DNA of 64,000 nt from NCBI RefSeq assembly GCF_040214835.1, contig NZ_CP157874.1:5420501-5484500 (forward strand), in the 5' to 3' direction. The translations under genes and the position numbers were made by a program. Origin of the DNA: Pseudomonas asiatica. GTDB lineage: Bacteria; Pseudomonadota; Gammaproteobacteria; Pseudomonadales; Pseudomonadaceae. Below, in pieces: positions 59,801 to 64,000 of the stretch. Within the stretch, counting starts at the first letter, position 1. The number at the start of each line of letters is the position of its first letter. Under the pieces are notes generated by a model. That model was not told the DNA's origin. It saw only the letters and a program-made list of their open reading frames with translations, and ran no database searches.

Positions 59801-61526
59801 CCGGCTCGGCGCAGAACAGCAAGTACATGCCGCGCACAGTGTCTTTCTTGCACGAATGGCGGCTGCGCCTGAAAGCCAAAGGGATCAGTGACATGCGCGG
59901 AACCAAGGGGTCCTGATGACCTGCGCAAAAATCGACCACGCACTGTAAACCCACCTCGGAGACTTTAGCGTCGAGCCTGGCCGAAATGGCGCTGGAAAGA
60001 AACGCGCTTCGCCACTCCCTGCCCAAAAGCTCGACGCGCTCGGCACGCATGGCCTGATCATCCAACTGTCCGGCAACATAGGCCGGGTAGCGGCCACCAA
60101 TGTCTACCTGGGTGACCAATCGCTTCGCTGCATCGGCATTCAGCCACTTCGGAAGCTTGATGCTCTTCTGATGGCGGACCTGCTTGATGTACGCGCCCTT
60201 GAGCGAAGCAAGGTTACCAATGGCGAATTCGGTAAGCGACTTGGTGCCCACGAACGCCAGTGGCTCGCCACCGCCGGCTCCAGTCGCAGCGCCACCAGGC
60301 ACACCCCGGGCGATGTACAGGTCAAGAAGCACCTGATCTGGAGAAATTTCGTCCCCGTGCTCGCTTTTTATCTGCTCGGTCAGTTGCTGCGCGGTATACG
60401 CCGTCAATGACTGGATGCCGTCCAGCACCGAAACACCTCCGGCATCCAGTTGGTCGAGGGAGAGTTGCAACAACGCGGCGCGACAGGCAAAGCTGTCCTG
60501 CGGGGCGCTGGCCCTGAGCCCCGGCGGGGCTACGGTGGCTGGCGTGTCGTCTTCGTAGCGCACGAACCAGGCCGCCGGGTCGCTCAGCTCGGCAAAACGT
60601 TGCTCCAGCGAAGCCAAATCCGCCAAGCCACTGAAGCGCATCTGGTCGAAAGCCAGGAACATGGACTCAAGCAACAGCGAAACCTGTTGGGCAAAGACGT
60701 TGCCCTCGACCGGCTGACGCGTCCACGACAGGCTTTGGAAGCTGTAGTGCCGCGCCAGTTCGTTGCGCAGCGCGTTACCGAAATCGATCAACGAGGCGAA
60801 GCTGCGCGTGATACCGGACGGGGCGCACCAGAGCACCACTTGCCGCTCATCGTAATCGGCAGTGACCAGCAGGTGACTGAGCATCTGGTCGTATTGAATC
60901 GACCCACAAGTCAGGCTGGCTTTGACGAAATAGACCGAGGGCTGGGCAGCGCCACCGCGGATCAACCCGCGGATGCAGGCCTGCTCCTGAACATCCAGCC
61001 CTTGCAGTGGCAGGCCGCGCAAAAGCGTAGTCTTGAGCAGTAATTGCAGCCACTGGTCACGGCTCACTCCCGCACTGCCCTTGTCACTCCAGTACTTGAG
61101 CTGTGCCTCGCAGAACAGCCGTGGCAACCGTTGCACCAGTTCGTCGAGTGCATCGGACAGGCCGCTCAGTTGACGGGTGTCGAACGCGCTGTCCGAGCCA
61201 GGAAAACGGTATGAGGAGGTCAATGCAAGATTGTGATGCCGCTCACCGACAGGCTCGATGTCCAGCGGCTGTGCTTCGAGCAATGCCTGGAGCACACGGT
61301 CGACCAGCGGTTGCGTGGTCCAGTAAGGCGTGCTGGGGTCGGGACTATCCAGCATGAGAGGGTCGGCGTTGGACAGCGCCGGCTTCACAAAGGCAAGCCA
61401 GGACAGCTTCTCCTGCAGCACGGTCCACAGCTGCTCGCTGGTCACCTGCCGCAATGTTGGCCGACCACTGAACTGACTGGCTGCAGCGTACTGAAAATCG
61501 AATGTGGGAATAACGGGACGTTTCAT
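56880..61526 (-). CDS. Giant dermonecrotic-toxin-like protein (DUF6543-type core), orphan
   Basis: A 1548-residue protein without a signal peptide. The region of about residues 400-660 carries the DUF6543-like pattern, with VRGMYLLFCAEPAKVLVYRPLY followed by EYASLEALLAHI, comparable in layout to the VVLITLQAEGHQAVALYIPED and LKEFTSQQAMHDEL segment of the LRR-NEL protein at 18226-23751. Hydrophobic stretches lie near 690-720, and a long coiled coil runs over about 924-1032. No LRR or NEL domain is present. ATG at 61526 has GGAGG eight bases upstream; the frame is open a little further. Sampled GC is near 50 percent against mid-60s for neighbours. No adjacent immunity, chaperone or secretion gene. 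A toxin role is inferred only. Confidence 0.8.
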   Translation of the reverse strand: MKRPVIPTFDFQYAAASQFSGRPTLRQVTSEQLWTVLQEKLSWLAFVKPALSNADPLMLDSPDPSTPYWTTQPLVDRVLQALLEAQPLDIEPVGERHHNLALTSSYRFPGSDSAFDTRQLSGLSDALDELVQRLPRLFCEAQLKYWSDKGSAGVSRDQWLQLLLKTTLLRGLPLQGLDVQEQACIRGLIRGGAAQPSVYFVKASLTCGSIQYDQMLSHLLVTADYDERQVVLWCAPSGITRSFASLIDFGNALRNELARHYSFQSLSWTRQPVEGNVFAQQVSLLLESMFLAFDQMRFSGLADLASLEQRFAELSDPAAWFVRYEDDTPATVAPPGLRASAPQDSFACRAALLQLSLDQLDAGGVSVLDGIQSLTAYTAQQLTEQIKSEHGDEISPDQVLLDLYIARGVPGGAATGAGGGEPLAFVGTKSLTEFAIGNLASLKGAYIKQVRHQKSIKLPKWLNADAAKRLVTQVDIGGRYPAYVAGQLDDQAMRAERVELLGREWRSAFLSSAISARLDAKVSEVGLQCVVDFCAGHQDPLVPRMSLIPLAFRRSRHSCKKDTVRGMYLLFCAEPAKVLVYRPLYRQDTVREYASLEALLAHIRESALFQESILDWIDPTARDVYAEGGFSEPHIVSIGIDPYTLPAKPEPAMLDLKLWRNKVDEKIYQANRDLLVELAGLESVSDAESRWQLLCEGAWLLFDVVTQAIRGPVASVAWLVQFLASLQNDLTALEQGGEFDRSAAVADFLLNLGMTLLHAHQPKQETVPTRRLPDVSLFEGPDRQNGAFAELAIEAREEPEGTLGELGSQVLDFSWRGQHGFNWLPAQQRQRLQAMRSSVSVNGLKPLTAGDGEGLYQIDKNYYAAMAGDLYSVELLAEGVRVVDATGGYGPWLAFVDGAWRVDTKLRLAGGAPSPRTSVSVRFKKLYDRVVQLDAEIPKLKSTVQAASQQMMALHQSLVKMDALKAKAQEDVNSAPAGTDTTALRSLTAQYEQRAMDARESIAQQREQIVSLLEEAIGKEDEQLKLLITMAEPKYAGQRQKDGLDKPVAKHEENARTELIRDCVFVYNELWSLTDYPQLAALQRAIDGKPLAEVGEQYAAFRIKLEHVAEYQDRMLAIRVHLDNLLAESPVELVIPSNPPGDHRTVGHLIDERPFSTVQMRFHQVQNLADLALHLNAPGGLQTVARYRDELVSMALRNAAETHGELDFANLSADDRIVILQEAWDEYSAALLNSARILREGGELIEPVMLERYRNHVKQLKEDAGQRLVAAISEQEGGTVAQKRRPYKVSTEEQRVVRNLAGQLMIGVERTIDESQIVEVRETFSEEVLATFDLVDGEWRQRESKRPSLADEAAPTDLPMWVQALLDESDAVREQAKDYVKHDIKGALLKQLFDQHLEKLNQALSVVRDAGGNDKLIRTLEVDLDKLEADKTFQMTRLYTDTKYPSAEGLQYLHGKHLIQVEYVERRTMQDGSAFDEYRIVRLPSKRNLWAAHFHFSSPDAFAEDFTVGHLKTWSQRRLSSKAAADSKQRLHRGALTLAQARGIIPFH

Positions 61527-61603
61527 AAAGCATGCCTCCGGAAGAAAACCGGCAGGCTGAAGCAAACTTGTCCGTTACCCGGGCTAATTATTGCTTGCCC
61601 ATG

Positions 61604-61630
61604 AAAAAGGCCCTGCGTCCTGCAGGGCCT
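61604..61630 (-). terminator. Rho-independent terminator of betT
   Basis: Stem aggccctgc / gcagggcct with loop gtcct, followed on the minus strand by five T, just past the betT stop and ahead of the toxin gene start. Confidence 0.92.
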
Positions 61631-61646
61631 CCTCACCGCTCAAGAA

Positions 61647-63650
61647 TCAGCTGTACACACGCCCCAGCAACTGGCGGTGGCTTTCGAACTGGTCCAGCAC
61701 ATCACGCACGATCTGCTCCGGCGCAAAGCCCATCAGGTCGTACTCCTGGCTGCCATCGTGCAGGTATACCTCGGCGCGGTAGAAGCGCTGGCGCACCTCC
61801 GGCTCACCTTCCACCGGCGCTTCGCTCGGCGCGGCCAGGTAGCCATCCAGGCTCACTTCATAGACGAACGGGTTGCCCTCTTCCATCATCACCCGCAGGC
61901 CCATCATGTTGCGCGACTGGCCAACCCGGGTTTCCACCTCGAAGCCCAGGGTCTGCAACTGCGCGGCAGCTTCTTTCAGCGCCGGGCTGACCTGCTTGTC
62001 CATGAAGCGCTGTACAACGGCCTGGGTCGGCTGCAGCTCCAGCTGGGTCAGGCGCTCGCTGAAGCCACGACGGCCACGTGCGGCCAGCTCGGCACGCTCC
62101 TGCTCCACCGCCACGTCCTGCTTCATGGCCTTGTACAGGCCGAACATGAACAGCACCAGCACCACCGAGAACGGCAGACCCGCCAGCACCACCATGGTCT
62201 GCATGGCTTCGAAGTTACCGGCGAACAGTAGGCCGATGGTGACCAGGGTGATGACCACCGACCAGAACACCACCATCCAGTGCGGGGCGTCTTCGTCGAC
62301 CTTGCCACCTTTGCACGACAGGTTGGCCATCATCACCGCGCCGGAGTCGGCCGGGGTGAGGAACAGCACGAAGCCGACGAACACCGCTACACCGATCACG
62401 ATCTTGGCCGCCGGGAAGTATTCCAGCAGCTGGTAGATCGACATCGACGGCTGTTCAAGGGCGGTCTTGCCCAGTTCCACGGCGCCTTGGTTGATCACCA
62501 GGTCCAGCGCGGTGTTGCCGAAGATCGACAGCCAGGCCAGGGTGAAGCCCAGCGGGATCAGCAACACGCCGCTGACCAGCTGGCGCACGGTGCGACCCTT
62601 GGAGATACGGGCAATGAACATGCCGACGAACGGGCCCCAGGAAATCCACCAGGCCCAGTAGAACACGGTCCACAGGCCCAGCCAGCGTTCGGACTTGCCA
62701 GCTTCGCCTTCATATACGTAGAGGTCGAAGGTTTTCAGCACGATGCCGTTGAGGTAGTCACCGATGTTCTGCACGAAGCCGTTAAGCAAGTGCAGGGTTT
62801 CGCCGCCCAGCAGGACGAAGATCAGCAAGCCGCTGAACAGCACGATGTTGAGGTTGGACAGGCGGCGAATGCCGTTTTCCACACCCGAGACCGCCGCCAC
62901 GGTGGCGACGCCGGCCATGACCAGGATCACCACCAGCAGGTTGGTCTTGCTGTGATCCATGCCGAACAGGTATTCCAGCCCGGAGGCCACCTGCATCGAG
63001 CCGATGCCCAGGTTGGTCACCAGGCCCAGCAGGGTTACGAACATGCCGAAGATGTCCACGGCATTGCCCGCAGCACCCTTGACCCAACGCTCACCGACCA
63101 GCGGGTACAGCGCCGAGCGCAGGGCCAGTGGCTGATTGTGGCGGTAGGCGAAGTAACCCACGGCCAAGCCGACCAGGGCGTAGATCGCCCAGCCGTGCAA
63201 ACCCCAGTGCAGGAAGGTCAGCTGCAGGCCCTGACGCGCTGCGTCGAGGCTGGCAGAAGTGCCTTCCGGTGGGTTGAAGTAGTGGTCCAGCGGCTCGGAG
63301 GCGCCGAAGTACAACAGCGAAATGCCGATACCGGAGGAGAACAGCATGCCGGCCCAGGCGCCATAGCTGAAGTCGGGCTGGTCATCCTTGCCGCCAAGCT
63401 TGAGCTTGCCGTAGTCGGAGAAGGCCAGGTAGATGACGAACAGCAGGTAACCGCCGATCACCAGCATGTAATACCAGCCGAAGGTGCGCGTCAGCCATTT
63501 CTGGGCCACGCCCAGCACTTGGCCGGCGGTTTCGGGTACAGCGATAAGCAAGGCAGTCAAAACGAGAATCATCAGCGCGGAGGTGAAGAACACCACGCGG
63601 TTGACCCGTACCCTCTCGGCCGGAGGGTTGGTAAGTGAGGCAGAACTCAT
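61647..63650 (-). CDS. betT: BetT, BCCT-family choline/betaine transporter
   Basis: A 667-residue transporter of the betaine-choline-carnitine family with twelve transmembrane helices. The family motifs are WTVFYWAWWISWGPFVGMFIARISKGRTVR in helix 8 and surrounding loop, and GIGISLLYFGASEPLDHY. A cytoplasmic C-terminal tail of about 150 residues is present, as in osmoregulated BetT. The frame is open to 63692, but ATG at 63650 has a GGAG and a normal N-terminus. In P. putida the betIBA genes lie nearby; they would be outside this window. Confidence 0.94.
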   Translation of the reverse strand: MSSASLTNPPAERVRVNRVVFFTSALMILVLTALLIAVPETAGQVLGVAQKWLTRTFGWYYMLVIGGYLLFVIYLAFSDYGKLKLGGKDDQPDFSYGAWAGMLFSSGIGISLLYFGASEPLDHYFNPPEGTSASLDAARQGLQLTFLHWGLHGWAIYALVGLAVGYFAYRHNQPLALRSALYPLVGERWVKGAAGNAVDIFGMFVTLLGLVTNLGIGSMQVASGLEYLFGMDHSKTNLLVVILVMAGVATVAAVSGVENGIRRLSNLNIVLFSGLLIFVLLGGETLHLLNGFVQNIGDYLNGIVLKTFDLYVYEGEAGKSERWLGLWTVFYWAWWISWGPFVGMFIARISKGRTVRQLVSGVLLIPLGFTLAWLSIFGNTALDLVINQGAVELGKTALEQPSMSIYQLLEYFPAAKIVIGVAVFVGFVLFLTPADSGAVMMANLSCKGGKVDEDAPHWMVVFWSVVITLVTIGLLFAGNFEAMQTMVVLAGLPFSVVLVLFMFGLYKAMKQDVAVEQERAELAARGRRGFSERLTQLELQPTQAVVQRFMDKQVSPALKEAAAQLQTLGFEVETRVGQSRNMMGLRVMMEEGNPFVYEVSLDGYLAAPSEAPVEGEPEVRQRFYRAEVYLHDGSQEYDLMGFAPEQIVRDVLDQFESHRQLLGRVYS

Positions 63651-64000
63651 TGCACGAATGCTCCGGGCAGTGCGGCTGTGGAGGCTAATCAATCTTTCCC
63701 GAGCAATTGGTGGAATATCCCCACTGCATCAGGTGTTATAAAAGCACCCTTGGAAACCGTGATCCCGAATCGATACGTTGCAAAAAACAGACAGGTGGCC
63801 TGCTGCAAATGCCACGCCTCAGCTGAGGTGCGCGCATTGGTCACAGATCACCCCGCCCGCTCCAAGGGCCCGCCGCAGGGTCTAAGACCGCACGGCAGAA
63901 TCTGCATTTCGCATCGCTCATGCCCGTCAACGCCTTGTATTCAGGGGGTTACGCGATTTCCTGGGGTGTCAATCCGTGCCTTCTCGACCGCCTTAAAAAC
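63651..64000. other. Upstream region of betT without a visible gene
   Basis: These 350 bases hold no open frame with coding character on either strand. They probably carry the betT promoter and, beyond the window, a divergent gene. No operator or promoter could be assigned with confidence. Confidence 0.6.

Noticed and set aside
63651..64000. A possible BetI operator upstream of betT
   Set aside because: No palindrome convincing enough to name was found in this stretch, and the betI gene is not in the window.

Overview
The window reads as chromosomal DNA of a Pseudomonas of the P. putida group. Gene order (ubiB-hisI-hisE-tatABC-rsmE, opgGH, hut, fbp, glgP, typA, thiI, glnA-ntrBC, secB-grxC, gpmI-envC-ctpA, betT) matches what I remember of P. 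putida KT2440. Core genes are GC-rich, and the gaps carry paired inverted REP elements of the kind known from P. putida. No tRNA, rRNA, insertion sequence, prophage or CRISPR array was seen.

Layout: 1-4922, the end of ubiJ, then ubiB, hisI/hisE, the Tat translocase and rsmE. 4945-9146, two tandem chemoreceptor genes; the first has a near-consensus FliA promoter. 9258-11826, a polar amino acid ABC importer. 12099-16386, the osmoregulated periplasmic glucan genes opgGH. 16650-18055, dtd and a prolyl iminopeptidase. 18226-23751, a 1841-residue protein with a dermonecrotic-toxin-like N-terminal region, two leucine-rich-repeat blocks and a C-terminal NEL-type E3 ubiquitin ligase domain. 23811-33771, a complete five-step histidine utilisation locus (hutC, D, U, H, T, I, G and divergent hutF) with HutC-type operators. 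33888-39842, lipoproteins, fbp, glycogen phosphorylase and a cysteine-cluster protein. 40043-43445, typA and thiI. 43680-49175, the nitrogen control block: glnA, a cupin lipoprotein, ntrB, ntrC and, after ntrC, a three-module repeat with its own sigma-54 promoter that I identify as the small RNA NrsZ. 49172-56896, trmL, secB/grxC/rhodanese, gpmI, envC, ctpA and a YibQ-type deacetylase. 56880-61526, a second giant toxin-like gene. 61647-63650, the choline transporter betT.

How it fits together: NtrB/NtrC with sigma-54 appear to drive glnA, their own operon and nrsZ, because each has a GG-N10-GC promoter with an NtrC-type dyad upstream. The hut locus supplies glutamate, ammonia and formate from histidine under HutC repression and carries CA-rich motifs of the type bound by Hfq/Crc. 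The two giant toxin-like genes are the accessory content: they sit singly between core genes, their sampled GC is lower, and no immunity or secretion genes lie beside them.
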